Shown: positions 1 to 9,484 of the stretch, in pieces
How positions within the stretch are numbered: the stretch's first letter is position 1
Layout: every line of letters begins with the position of its first letter
Source: Trachythela sp. YZ-2020
Lineage: Eukaryota > Cnidaria > Anthozoa > Malacalcyonacea > Clavulariidae
DNA: 64,000 nucleotides
Reading direction: 5' to 3'
Assembly (NCBI GenBank): GCA_016169945.1
Contig: JADLSH010000257.1
Coordinates: forward strand, 186,001 to 250,000
The notes under the pieces: model-generated
Seen by the model: the letters and a program-made list of their open reading frames with translations, nothing else
What the model was told of the DNA's origin: nothing
The model's database searches: none
Translations under genes and position numbers: made by a program

Positions 1-841
1 ACCACGGCTTAACACTAGAGCAATAAGATGTAACCACATCTAAACGTTTAGGGAGAACAGTTAAGAACTGATAGAGCTATACAAGTTAAATAAAGATAGA
101 TTAGTTAAGTTTCCTTCTGCAATAACACTGGAGAAATAAGTGTTGGCCCTTTCTAAACCTGTTGGGAGAATAGTTGTGCGGACTGATAGATCTATCTAGC
201 ATAATAACTAAAGTTAAATAAGTTTAGGTTCGTTAGACGCCTAAACAGATCACCTTTCCTGGACCTCGATTCTATGGACGACAGTTTAAACGAAACTGAT
301 TGAGCTATTCAGTATGAAACTATACCTGAAAAATACAATGAGAACTTCGACGTTTCGAGCGAAGGCCCTTCGTCTGGAAGTTAGTAGAATGGGTCGGGGA
401 AAAGTTAGTAGAATAATGGGTCGTATTTTCTATACTCTACCCACCGTGGCACCGCATATTCAGCATGAACTAAGACTTTGTTTACTTGAGAATAAAATTG
501 ATTTGGGATAATCTTTTTACAGAATCTCCTCGCTCAACGAATGACAAACCATTGCTGGATCTAGAATAAAAGCACCCAGACGTTGTGGCCAGCACATTTC
601 ACCAGGGATATCGTAATTCAATGAATCATTATTAGCACAAAAAGTACGCATACGTAATCATGCACTTTTAAACAATATTTAGAGCGAGACTTGTAAGTGG
701 TTTCATTAATAATAATAAAAGTAATGTTGAAATAATGAAGTTACTGTTTTTTATATCATATTCGTGCGAACGATCTCACTTCGTTACCAAACTGCAGTGA
801 AAATAATCCCAATGCTAGAGATGGAACTCATTATCTACATG
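1..841. other. Intergenic DNA, no gene recognised
   Basis: No open frame here resembles a known protein. Apart from the hammerhead-like relic near 342-384 I see only AT-rich unique-looking sequence. Confidence 0.5.
342..384 (-). repeat. Degenerate minimal hammerhead-like motif (Penelope/retrozyme-type relic)
   Basis: On the minus strand the order is AACTTC, CAGACGA, a G/C-rich stretch, GAAACGTC, GAAGTT. The outer six bases pair perfectly (stem I), and GAAACGTC fits the very short stem III and cleavage triplet of minimal Penelope-type hammerheads. The core has CAGACGA where CUGANGA is required (U4 to A) and stem II pairs poorly, so it should be inactive. A second copy lies at 23780-23830. Confidence 0.4.
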
Positions 842-1155
842 TTACACGCAAATCTCACATTTTGTCAACAAGAAGTGTTCGCCACAGATTTGTAGCAAGG
901 TTGCCAACAAGTCGTAACACTGTTGTGGCAATTTTTGATCAAGTTGCTACAAGGTTGTTGAATTGCAGGACGATAATAAGTTGTTGATGTTGGAACTACT
1001 TGTAGCAAGTCTGTCGAGTCAACAACCTTGTAGCAAGTTGTGACAAGCTAGGAACAAGCAGTGCCAACACATTCTGATAACAAGTTGTTGAAACAGCATT
1101 AGTACAAGTCTGCTGCAGGTTTGTTACAACTCGGTACGTTTTTACGTGTGTACGA
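842..1155. repeat. MITE-like repeat rich in CAACTTGT/ACAAGTTG
   Basis: A roughly 310-bp non-coding repeat starting near ACACGCAAATCTCACA and ending near TTTTTACGTGTGTAC, so the tips are imperfect inverted repeats. The interior is a string of short inverted ACAAGTTG/CAACTTGT motifs. Other copies are at 18405-18760 (more complete) and 20150-20345 (truncated). Non-autonomous DNA element by structure; superfamily unknown. Confidence 0.6.
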
Positions 1156-3404
1156 CAGAGGTGAAGGGCACATATAAAAGTATTTACTATTTACTTACCA
1201 TTATGTCACAAAAACGCTCAACTCTATCAAGTAGTAACACTTCATTTAGCATATACAATTATACAAATTAGCTGCAACGTCGTGAAAGCAAAGCCGTGGA
1301 CGGCTTATGTCGCAAAAGTATTTGTGCATATATAATTATAGGTGTTAATAAGTTCCTTGTACGATTAGTCAAGTGGTTCAAAATTATCATTACTTTTCGA
1401 ACAAAATCATGACCTTTTGCACAGAGCCTCCACGGAACCTGCCTATCGATATTAAAGTGGGTGCCCATTAATTGCTTCAAAGATTTTTCCAGAGGCATTT
1501 CTGTGGTTTTGCATATTCTCCTCACAAAGAAAAAAGGTCAAATTTAAGCATCTCCGCTACAACAAGTCAACAACATGGATTGCTTCAGCCGTAAGAACTC
1601 ACGAAAAGAAGCAAAATGATATATTTCGCCTCTACATACGACTTATTGATGCAGAGAAATTAAACATATAAATTGCGAGATAATGTAACTGCGCACGCGC
1701 ATTGTGTGTGCAAAGTGTAGATTTTCTCGACTTTCCGTAAGCTATAATATCTTTACCATGCAACGCATAGTATCGTGCAATTTGCAATAGCTTATTTTGC
1801 CGCTTTACGCACGTACATTTTATTGAAATGATTCACTTTTCCCTCACAGCGATTCTCAAATTTGACTGGAATGCGGTACTTGATCACGAATCATGTATGT
1901 CCTTGTTAAAATCCGCCATTTTGAATTTGACTAGGAGTGAAAACTACGAAGTATACAAACAAAACTAAGAGAGGTTTTCATCGTCAACAAGTGTTATCTT
2001 GCTTTACAAGTTTTGCAGTTTCAAGTAGAGTTTTAAAGTAGCCTATTATAGGTTCTTTGGAGGCATTTTAAGCCCTGCATACAGTAGTGCATTTATAGAA
2101 GCAATAAAATATATATCGTTTATATTTTATTTTATATAAAGCAGTTTCGATCTGTAAGCCTCTTCCTCAATTCAAATATTCATGGTGTCAGTTTCCGGGA
2201 AAATAAAACAATTATACGGCGCCTAACGGCGGTGCTGTACACACCAATATTCCCATGCACGCACACTGATGTTCAAAACAATATCAAAACTCGAAACTTG
2301 GCAATGTATTGATCTTAACCACTTTAGACTCTCAAACCAGGGCTTTAAGTTTGTCCATGCAGTGAAAGAATTATTTAAATATTTTAAATAATTTATATAA
2401 CTTATGCTACAATGATATCTATTTCTTTGTTATATATATATATAATTATCTTAATTAGTTTATTTGATTTCAGTGTAGATAGAATGACGTCATGATCAAA
2501 AGCGGGGTACATATTTGACAGGACACAGGTCTACCTTGAAAATGACTACCCTAGTCTTGTAGAAGCGTCCGACTTGAAATTACTTTTAAAGAACCGAACA
2601 TTCGAAATATTTCTATTTGGAGATAATAATAATCGCTATCACGCATTTTGTGGTTTTAAAACACTTTGAAGTATGTAAAAACAAACGGCTACCATCTCGT
2701 TTATCGACACACTTGTATGATGTAAATATAGTTTTTAATAAAGGCAAATATTTTATGAAAATTCATAGACATCAGTCATTATTAATTCCACTATGTATGC
2801 CCAAATTATATGATGCTATATTATTTTAAATAGGTCTATAGCAATATTCAATACTGAGTAAATAACGATTGGGACGAATAACGGTCTCGGGTCCATAAAA
2901 CACACTGTGTCCCTCCGTGTCAGTAAGGTAAAACACTGGAAATAGATTCAAAGCAATTAAATTTGGGGCACTCCCTTCTATAATGTTGATAGGTAGCTAT
3001 AGGTGCCAAGGAAGCTCTGTGCTAAATGTCATGTTTTTATCACTCTTGTCAGGATCATGGCTAAATTGTGTAATAAGCGCGACATGGCTGGATTGCATAC
3101 GGAAAAAAATGACTGTTTTGTTTGGTGCAAACATAGAAATAATAGATATAGATTATAGAATGTGTACTTGACCACGAATCCGATGTCTCCACTTTTTCTC
3201 ATGCGTGCCCTATTGAAATTCGCCATATTCAATTTGACTTGGAGTGAAAACTCCAAAGTACAAACAAAGCTAAAAGAACATTTTCATCGTCAAGATGTTT
3301 TATCTTGCTATCTAATTTACAGTTTAAGTAGAGTTTTAAAGTATTAGGTTATTTGGAGGCACAAAATATTTAAGTCCTGCATGTTACAATATATCGCAAG
3401 TAAC
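1156..3404. other. Intergenic DNA with decayed repeat-block copies
   Basis: No gene is recognised. The stretch about 2100-2830 is related to the host repeat blocks at 10-17.9 kb: the phrases around GTCAAAAGCGGGGTA, GACAGGACACA and the fragment near 2600-2720 recur there. Short frames such as those at 2617-2829 and 2983-3171 show no conserved pattern. Confidence 0.5.
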
Positions 3405-4400
3405 GTCTTTTCAAGGAGAACAATCTGATTTTAAAAGAATCAAGGGTGGCGTTCCCCAGGGGAGTAAGCTGGGTCCAATTGCTTTCATAATTAAAATAAA
3501 TCAATTACCAATGTCTATCGTACCCAAAGACCAAAGGATGAAGGAATGGAATTGAACGGTAAAAAGTGTATGGAGATGATTATTGATTTTAGGAAAAATA
3601 GATCGACGATACCCCCAATTCATATTGGCGGTTGCAATGTATCTCGTACAAAATCATATAAATTATTGGGAATATGGTTAGACGATGATCTAAAATGGAA
3701 ATCTAATACTGAATATGTCACAAAGAAAGCGGAAAAGCGTCTGTATTTATTAAAGATTTTGAAGAGTTATGGCGCCCCCACGGGTGATTTGTTATCATTC
3801 TACTGTACAGTAATTCGTTCCATTCTAGAATATGGTGCAGAGATTTGGAGCGGAGGTCTAACACAAGAACAGAAGAAGAGTATTGAACGAATTCAAAAAC
3901 GATCACTTAGAATAATTTGTCCAAAGCAAGATTATGATCAAGCATTAATCGAGACCAAATTACAAACTTTGGAGGAACGTAGGGATGATTTATGCGTATC
4001 CTTAATTAAGAAAATGCTAGAGCCAAATCATAAACTTCATAGCCTATTACCAATGAAACTAGAATATGTTAGACAAAAGAAAACAAGAGCTAATACTCAA
4101 AGGATATATAATTTCTCTTGTAAAACTGAACGTTTTAAACATAGTACATTGGTTTATTCTATGGACTTGTATAATTCTAAATTAGTTGATTAGAATGACC
4201 TATTTTATTTAAATTTTTAATGCACGATATAAATTGATAGAATGGGTATAGATTAGTAAGTTTTCATATATTTAATGGACGATGTAAATAGATAAAATAG
4301 ATATAGATTAGTAAGTTTTTTGCATTTGTATTGTAAACACATGGTAAATTAGCGTAACTGCTACTAAATGTGTCAATAAACCATTACCATTACCATATTA
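3405..4400 (+). pseudogene. 5'-truncated non-LTR retrotransposon, reverse transcriptase C-terminal part
   Basis: The fragment opens with the reverse transcriptase motif GVPQGSKLGP (from about 3445). It then jumps, with the YxDD active-site block missing, into a 215-codon frame (3546-4193) covering the end of the RT domain and thumb, recognisable by KLLGIWLDDDLKW and a typical LINE C-terminus. The 3' end is a short repeat tail (ATTACC units near 4380-4396). The 5' truncation and internal deletion show a dead insertion. Clade is uncertain; CR1-like or a relative is my best guess. Confidence 0.8.
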
Positions 4401-4429
4401 TACATTAGTGCATTTATAGAAGCATGGAA

Positions 4430-5181
4430 AGAACACGTTTATTTTATATAAAGCAGTTTCGATCTAAGCCTCTTCCTCCAGTGAAATATTGATGGTGTCA
4501 GTTTCCGGAAAACAAAACAATTATATGACGGTGCTGTTTTCCCACACCAATATTCAAAACAATAGTCAATATCAAAACTCGAAACTTGGCGATGTATTGT
4601 CTATTGATCTTAACCACTTTAGACTCTCAAAATTCGTACGATTTATGGTTTGTCTTTGTTCTGTTTTGTGCGTGTGTATATATCTTAAAGGGTATTTAAT
4701 TTAGGGTACGAAATTTATGACCCGATCCGACGAGGATGAGAATTCTCATTAACTTTGAGCTGGTTCAGGTTTTGAGGAGAGTTTTTGCTTGTTTAACCGG
4801 TACGCGTGGTAATATCCAGTCAACTCTCATGCAACTCTTGTTTTCGTTTGACCGGAGCATTAGAGTTGATGAAACTCTCATGCAAACTCTCGAGTTGCAA
4901 CTTTCATCAACTCTCATCCTCGTTTGTCCAGGTCCAGGGCTTTAAGTTTGTCCACATGGCCACATTGAAAGAATACTTTCAACTGTAATATATATACATA
5001 TATGTAACTTATGTTACATAATATATTTCTTTGTTTATACATATAATTATCTTAATTATAGTTTATTTAATTTGTAGATAAGCTATATGACGTCAAAAGT
5101 GGGGTAAATATTTTGACAGGACACAGCGGGTCGCTTATAACTTCATAGTGAAAATCGGTCAGTGAAATGGAATTGCTCATG
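4430..5181. repeat. Partial copy of the host repeat block, left flank of the Polinton insertion
   Basis: This stretch matches the ends of the blocks at 10.04-17.3 kb: the AACTCTCATCAACTCTCAT family (about 4736-4945), the line around GACGTCAAAAG and GACAGGACACA, and finally GGAATTGCTCATG. The last six bases (5176-5181, CTCATG) are the left target-site duplication of the Polinton-like element. Related AACTCTCAT segments occur near 11280-11530, 13870-14110, 16840-17100, 39730-39900, 43970-44130 and 49860-49960. Confidence 0.7.
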
Positions 5182-5535
5182 AGTAGTATTATAGGGGCCG
5201 ATCAACCCCCTTTTGTAGGGGGGAGCAGGGGGGAGCAAGGGGGAGCACATCATTAAAAATTCAAACATTAGCATATGGTACATTAATATACAGGGGGGAG
5301 CAGCGTCATTAACAGAGGGGAGCAGTGTCATTAACAGGGGGGAGCAGCGTCATTAACAGGGGCGGAGCACATCATTAAAAATTCATTAACATAAACATAA
5401 TTAATTATGTATTGACGTCATAATTATATACAAGGCAAGTTTGGGCAAAACAGTCATTAAGCTGAGCTCAACATTTTCGTCACAAAAAGAGTTAATCCTG
5501 ACGCTTTTTATCACAATAGCTATAGCGTCCTTATA
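5182..5535 (+). repeat. Left terminal inverted repeat of the outer element
   Basis: Inverted counterpart of 9485-10039. It contains G-rich repeats (GGGGGGAGCA units), the phrase around CATTAAAAATTCA, a GACGTCA motif, and an inner part ending GCTATAGCGTCC. It is shorter than the right arm because the right arm carries many more copies of the CTCCCC subrepeats. Confidence 0.8.
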
Positions 5536-5540
5536 TATTT
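5527..5540 (+). promoter_or_regulatory. TATA-like promoter at the inner edge of the TIR
   Basis: TCCTTATATATTTT lies about 45 bases before the ATG at 5579. The equivalent place in the related element reads TCCCTATAAAGTCC (60613-60626), so a TATA box within the inverted repeat appears conserved. Inferred from position and sequence only. Confidence 0.45.
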
Positions 5541-5578
5541 TACTAAGCGTTGTTTGAGCATCATTTACAAGCAATACG

Positions 5579-5757
5579 ATGGAGTGTCTACATGGAAAAC
5601 CTGCGTCCTATTCGACTACAAACCATGGTACATTTTGGTTCTGTAGACAAAAACCTAGCTGTGAGTTCTTTTGCCGAGATGAAGATTGTTATATGTTCAC
5701 GAAAGCCGTAGAAGATTTTAGAAAGAGTGGTCCTCAACATCCTGTGTGCCCTACACA
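5579..5757 (+). pseudogene. GRF-type zinc-finger protein, N-terminal part, interrupted
   Basis: Starting at ATG 5579, the frame gives a GRF-like zinc finger: an early C-x2-H, the aromatic FWFC, then PSCEFFC with further Cys and His residues. GRF fingers bind single-stranded nucleic acid, and tandem-GRF proteins recur in virus-like invertebrate elements. The frame is cut at 5757 by the inner element. The flanking DNA beyond 9156 continues open in the same frame after the second TSD copy, to a stop near 9220, so the inner element inserted into this gene. The related broken gene at 60826-61355 holds a C-terminal GRF finger. Confidence 0.65.
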
Positions 5758-5895
5758 AACACAATTCTATGCGGTTGGTAGGTCATTTGCAAATCGTTAA
5801 CAGTGATTTGAATAAATTTAGAATATATCATAGGACGGGAAAATATTGTACAATGTACACACACAGAATTCGTTTTAAAACATATTTATTTCTTA
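5758..5895 (+). repeat. Left terminal inverted repeat of the inner element
   Basis: Pairs with 9025-9156. It includes the blocks CATTTGCAAATCGTTAAC and CCTATGATATATTCTAAAT (the latter as its complement). It ends just after the stop of the minus-strand gene at 5915, so it supplies that gene's 3' flank. Confidence 0.75.
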
Positions 5896-5914
5896 AAATT
5901 TATTTTACAGAGTT

Positions 5915-6415
5915 TTAAATGTCATCTTGGGAATATTCACTGTCCGAGTCATTTTCGTCGCTACTTTCATCATTCCTTATCCACCTTGTTGGTCTTCTAT
6001 CCTCATCGTCTATATTGAAACACAGTCTTTTCCTTTTGGTGGATGGTATATTACTGCGTGCATGTTTTCGTCTCTTATTTCCTCGGCCTGATTGTCGTAG
6101 TAGCGTCTTTGCTCCCTGTTCAGCAAAGTCTTTGACAACTTCCCGTCCACGAGACTTTATTGATTTTGATACATTTTTCCCATTGAGTACATCTTGACCA
6201 ACTTCCGTTGCTGCTTGTAACGCTCTCTTTCCTACTACTTGTGCGCCTTGTGTGAATAAAGATATTGCAAATCTAGCAAGGCTTCTGAAAATACCCCCGA
6301 TCCCATATCCCCTCTGCATTCTTGCTCCATGAAATCCTTCAATACTACCACCACGTTGATTTCTTGTGTAATGTTCAGTTAGTAGCTTTACGTCGGGGAT
6401 AAGTACACCCTTCAT
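5915..6415 (-). CDS. Adenovirus pVI/adintovirus-like minor virion protein
   Basis: 166 codons from ATG, apparently intact. The protein has a Gly/Arg-rich N-terminal segment (RGYGIGGIFRS) at about residues 35-45, followed by a long amphipathic helix (LARFAISLFTQGAQVVGKRAL) and a basic stretch (about residues 105-125, GRGNKRRKHAR and STKRKR) like a nuclear signal. The tail is very acidic (SSDENDSDSEYSQDD). This layout is that of membrane-active or core-associated minor virion proteins of adenoviruses and adintoviruses. Similar frames sit beside packaging-type ATPases in other cnidarian elements I recall. It is the distal gene of the minus-strand block. Assignment is by layout and motif, not by alignment. 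Confidence 0.65.
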   Translation of the reverse strand: MKGVLIPDVKLLTEHYTRNQRGGSIEGFHGARMQRGYGIGGIFRSLARFAISLFTQGAQVVGKRALQAATEVGQDVLNGKNVSKSIKSRGREVVKDFAEQGAKTLLRQSGRGNKRRKHARSNIPSTKRKRLCFNIDDEDRRPTRWIRNDESSDENDSDSEYSQDDI

Positions 6416-6466
6416 ATTTTTATGTGTCTTGGTCGGCTTCCAATGTTCAACTGATGGGAGAATACT

Positions 6467-7069
6467 TTACTTGTGTATTTTATTTGAATCATAAAAGTGA
6501 CTTCTATTTGTACGGACGTCTAATATTTCATCACAATAACAACGTGAACAACACGCAATCGTATGTGTCAAATCATCTTTGTAAAGTGTACAATCACAAA
6601 TCATACAGTGACATCCGGTAAAACTCGAAAAAAAATCTGTCCATGTACAGATAGGGCATGTACCCAATTGACATATCTGTAAACAATTTTCACAATTGTT
6701 ACATTTCGTATCTTCAGACGAATCCTTAGTATCTTCAACTTGCCGTGACTCCATCCGTGCTAGCATTGCGAGGACCCGCCCGTTGGTGATAAGACTTTTA
6801 TCAATTTCCAATGCCGCAAGACCTTTGAGAAATATACTCAATCCATGAAAAGGCCTCGTGCAATATTTTAGAATGTTTACAATTTCAGTTCCACGTATAT
6901 CCTGTCCTCTGTAGACGATTTCTCCTTTTGTATTCCACGTCAAAATGTCCGTAGATGTGAGAATGGAGTGAAGGATTTCTTCAGCGCCATAACTATTTTC
7001 ATTGTCAAGATATTCAAGAATGTCTTGAAGTCGCCACTGCTCAGGGGATGGTCTTTTGGTGCTATCCAT
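6467..7069 (-). CDS. Conserved element protein with C-terminal Cys-rich zinc-binding region
   Basis: The ATG at 7069 starts a 200-residue frame. The first half (from SPEQWRLQDILEYLDNE to about residue 115) is helical and resembles a small conserved protein that accompanies pX-like and pVI-like genes in other elements of this kind. The second half holds a dense Cys cluster from about residue 125 (CNNCENC, CPIC, CHCMIC, CCSRCYC) and could bind three or more zinc ions. The frame could also open 18 codons earlier without a better start. It overlaps the end of the next upstream gene by a few codons' distance, consistent with a packed viral gene block. Function is unknown. Confidence 0.6.
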   Translation of the reverse strand: MDSTKRPSPEQWRLQDILEYLDNENSYGAEEILHSILTSTDILTWNTKGEIVYRGQDIRGTEIVNILKYCTRPFHGLSIFLKGLAALEIDKSLITNGRVLAMLARMESRQVEDTKDSSEDTKCNNCENCLQICQLGTCPICTWTDFFSSFTGCHCMICDCTLYKDDLTHTIACCSRCYCDEILDVRTNRSHFYDSNKIHK

Positions 7070-7106
7070 GGTTGGAATGATGGATATGAATTTAATGTTG
7101 ATCATT

Positions 7107-7421
7107 TTATACCAATTCTGCAAGTCCTTCTAAGATTGGAGCCAGTACCAATCCTAGGAAACCATTTCCACGCTGAACAAGTATCTTCCTTTTTGTTTTA
7201 ACACTTTTATTTTTATTAGTCAGATCAATAATATCGTGTTCGAAAGGTCTAAGTTTGTCCATTGTGTGTTTAGGAAGTGCGAGGTTCATAAAACTTTTCA
7301 CACAATTACATAGAAACCGAATCTGTTCATGAGATGTAGATCTCAACAGAGCTTGTTGTTGAGTTGGATAAGAAGTACATAGGAGTTCTATAAACGATAT
7401 ATGCTTGGGAAGGTTAGTCAT
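7107..7421 (-). CDS. Small basic protein with hydrophobic C-terminus (pX-like)
   Basis: 104 codons from ATG 7421. A helical N-terminal domain (LPKHISFIELLCTSYPTQQQ) is followed by a basic linker (KNKSVKTKRKILVQRG) and a hydrophobic, Gly-led tail (GFLGLVLAPILEGLAELV). This pattern is widespread in small proteins of virus-like elements in cnidarians and resembles core or membrane-active peptides of adenoviruses and adintoviruses. It is the first gene of the minus-strand block, next to the central repeat and presumably near the divergent promoter. The fold-level link is inference. Confidence 0.65.
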   Translation of the reverse strand: MTNLPKHISFIELLCTSYPTQQQALLRSTSHEQIRFLCNCVKSFMNLALPKHTMDKLRPFEHDIIDLTNKNKSVKTKRKILVQRGNGFLGLVLAPILEGLAELV

Positions 7422-7490
7422 ATCTGCTCGACGGTCAACAATGTAATGAATATTGTATGGATAGATTATATTCTTATATGTTTACTTGCT

Positions 7491-7833
7491 CATAAGTCAT
7501 AAGTCATAAGTCATAAGTTATAGGTCATAAGTCATAAGTCATAAGTCATAAGTCATAAGTCATAAGTCATAAGTCATAAGTCATAAGTCATAAGTCATAA
7601 GTCATAAGTCATAAGTCATAAGTCATAAGTCATAAGTCATAAGTCACAAGTCACAAGTCACAAGTCACAAGTCACAAGTCACAAGTCACAAGTCACAAGT
7701 CACAAGTCACAAGTCACAAGTCACAAGTCACAAGTCACAAGTCACAAGTCACAAGTCACAAGTCACAAGTCACAAGTCACAAGTCACAAGTCACAAGTCA
7801 CAAGTCACAAGTCACAAGTCACAAGTCACAAGT
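7491..7833 (+). repeat. Heptamer array: CATAAGT then CACAAGT
   Basis: About 49 tandem 7-bp units. The left part (to about 7643) is CATAAGT with a TATAGGT variant near the start; the right part is uniformly CACAAGT. The array sits at the divergent centre of the inner element and abuts the ATPase frame directly, replacing its N-terminus. Confidence 0.95.
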
Positions 7834-9000
7834 ATCGTAGCAGGATGTACACAGAGTGGTAAGACTGTATGGGTGAAAAGTCTATTGGAGAATGCCCAGA
7901 AAACCATAAGTCCACCTCCTCAGCGTATCGTCTGGTGTTATGGTCAATGGCAGCCATCCTATTTTGATATGATGAGAACAATGCCTGGAATAGAATTCAA
8001 TGAAGGAATACCTGAAGACATTGACAAAGCAGGTTACCTAGATGTTTCTCAACGCAATTTGATCGTACTAGATGATCTCATGGCACAATCTGGCAAGGAT
8101 AAACGTACAGAAATTTGTCCGTCATCTACATTGTCCAAAATATATTTCATCAAGGCAAAGAAATGAGAAATATTAGTCTCAACGCTCATTATATCGTGTT
8201 GTTTAAGTCACCAAGAGATAAGCAACAAATCTCTATGCTTGCAAGACAAATTCATCCTGACAAAGTGGGAGATCGAGTTTATGAGAAGTTATGAAGACGC
8301 TACGAGCCGTCCTCATGGGTATTTAATGTTGGATTTAAAACCTACAACGGATGATCAACAACGACTCAAAACAAATGTATTGCCAGGCGAGGTCTTAGTC
8401 GAATATGTACGGAAACAGTCTTATCGTCAACCACCCCTTGTAAATGCAATGTATAACACCGAGCAGCGAATGAAAGAGATCATTAAAGCACCACAGCTTA
8501 CCCCGGATGAAAAAAGCAAGCTGTATTCTGACCAACTAAATCGATTTCTAACTTTTAAAAACAAGATGGATATTCCAGTCCATCATCCTCCAATTGTTGT
8601 AACCCCAGATATCGTTGAACCACCAACCGCTCCTGAACCTATGGAGATAACACAACCAACCACTCCTAGATCTATCGAGATGACACAACCTGTGCCTGCT
8701 ACTCCTAAACCTGGCTTTCTCACACCACCACCAACACAAGGAGAACGACCCAAACTCAAACACAGCTTTTTCCACAATTGGGTAGACTCGGCTGATTGGA
8801 GACCTAAAGATTTAGCAATGATGACTCCAGAGCAACGAGAAGGTTACGAACAAAGACTGCTTCACGAGAGACCAAAATTTATTCCTATGAAAGCTGAGGA
8901 TATAGTAAGATTACCACCCGAAGACAGACAAGAATATGAGAATTCTTTACAGACACAAAAGACGCCTAAACGATATGCTCTTAGGAGCAGACCTTACTAA
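7834..9000 (+). pseudogene. Decayed packaging-type P-loop ATPase gene
   Basis: Three frames together spell one protein. From 7834 there is a P-loop (AGCTQSGKT) and a Walker-B-like stretch (LIVLDDLM), of the type seen in A32/FtsK-HerA packaging ATPases. A frame change near 8110-8125 leads into a segment with NAHYIVLFKSPRDK. A further change near 8270 leads into the long 3' frame (to 9000) with GYLMLDLKP, a helical region around YNTEQRMKEI and a Pro/Thr-rich tail ending in a basic motif. The N-terminus is lost into the heptamer array. The two ATPase copies at 41 and 45.5 kb are related. ATP-driven genome packaging is the family role; this copy is dead. Confidence 0.75.
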
Positions 9001-9024
9001 CGTTGTAAAAGAAATTATAATCAA

Positions 9025-9156
9025 TAAATGTGTTTTAAAAATTAATTCTGTGTGTGTACATTGTACAATATTTCCCCGTCCTATGATATATTCTAAATTT
9101 ATTCAAATCGCTGTTAACGATTTGCAAATGACTTATAAACCGCATAGAATTGTGTT
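9025..9156 (-). repeat. Right terminal inverted repeat of the inner element
   Basis: Complement of 5758-5895. It starts 25 bases after the ATPase-module stop codon and so forms the 3' flank of the plus-strand gene, mirroring the left side. Confidence 0.75.
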
Positions 9157-9484
9157 TACATACAATGTTTGTATCTCGCTTAAAATCACTGCTACATCTA
9201 AAACGCTTGAAACTCGGTAAGGTTTAAATCCCTGTAAGAACTATGTTTATACAATCGCTTGGCAAACATATATTTGTATTTCTCTATAAGACCTTAGACC
9301 TCTCTTAGACTATAAGACCTTTCTCGTTTTAGAAAGCAATATTTCTACTTGTTATTATTTCGCATAAGGCAATACTAGGTTAAGCGTCGCTATATTAGTT
9401 GTCTAAGCCGTTTCGTATAAGGTGATATTAGATACGAGAATATGTCGAAGCGGACTGTGATTGGAACACGACGCTTGGGAACTT
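9157..9484 (+). other. Right remainder of the outer element
   Basis: After the second TSD copy (TACATA) the interrupted GRF-gene frame stays open to a stop near 9220. The rest is non-coding and shares its last part with the inner edge of the element starting at 60158 (complement of the phrase around CACAGTCCG). Confidence 0.5.

Larger units (their letters stand above)
5758..9156. mobile_element. Inner compact Polinton/adintovirus-like element
   Basis: The termini are AACACAATTCTATGCGG on the left and its complement on the right. They are flanked by TACACA (5752-5757) and TACATA (9157-9162), a 6-bp target duplication with one change. The terminal inverted repeats are about 130 bp. Genes run outward from a central heptamer array: minor virion protein, Cys-rich protein and hydrophobic-tail protein on the minus strand, ATPase on the plus strand. 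No PolB, retroviral-type integrase or recognisable major capsid gene is present, so it would need helper functions or is a deletion derivative. It lies inside the outer element. Confidence 0.75.

Noticed and set aside
7491..7833. CRISPR-like regular repeat
   Set aside because: Units are 7 bp and directly adjacent with no spacers; a simple tandem array in a eukaryotic element.
8548..8777. Minus-strand proteins opposite the ATPase tail
   Set aside because: They are complements of the Pro/Thr-rich coding region and have no family features.
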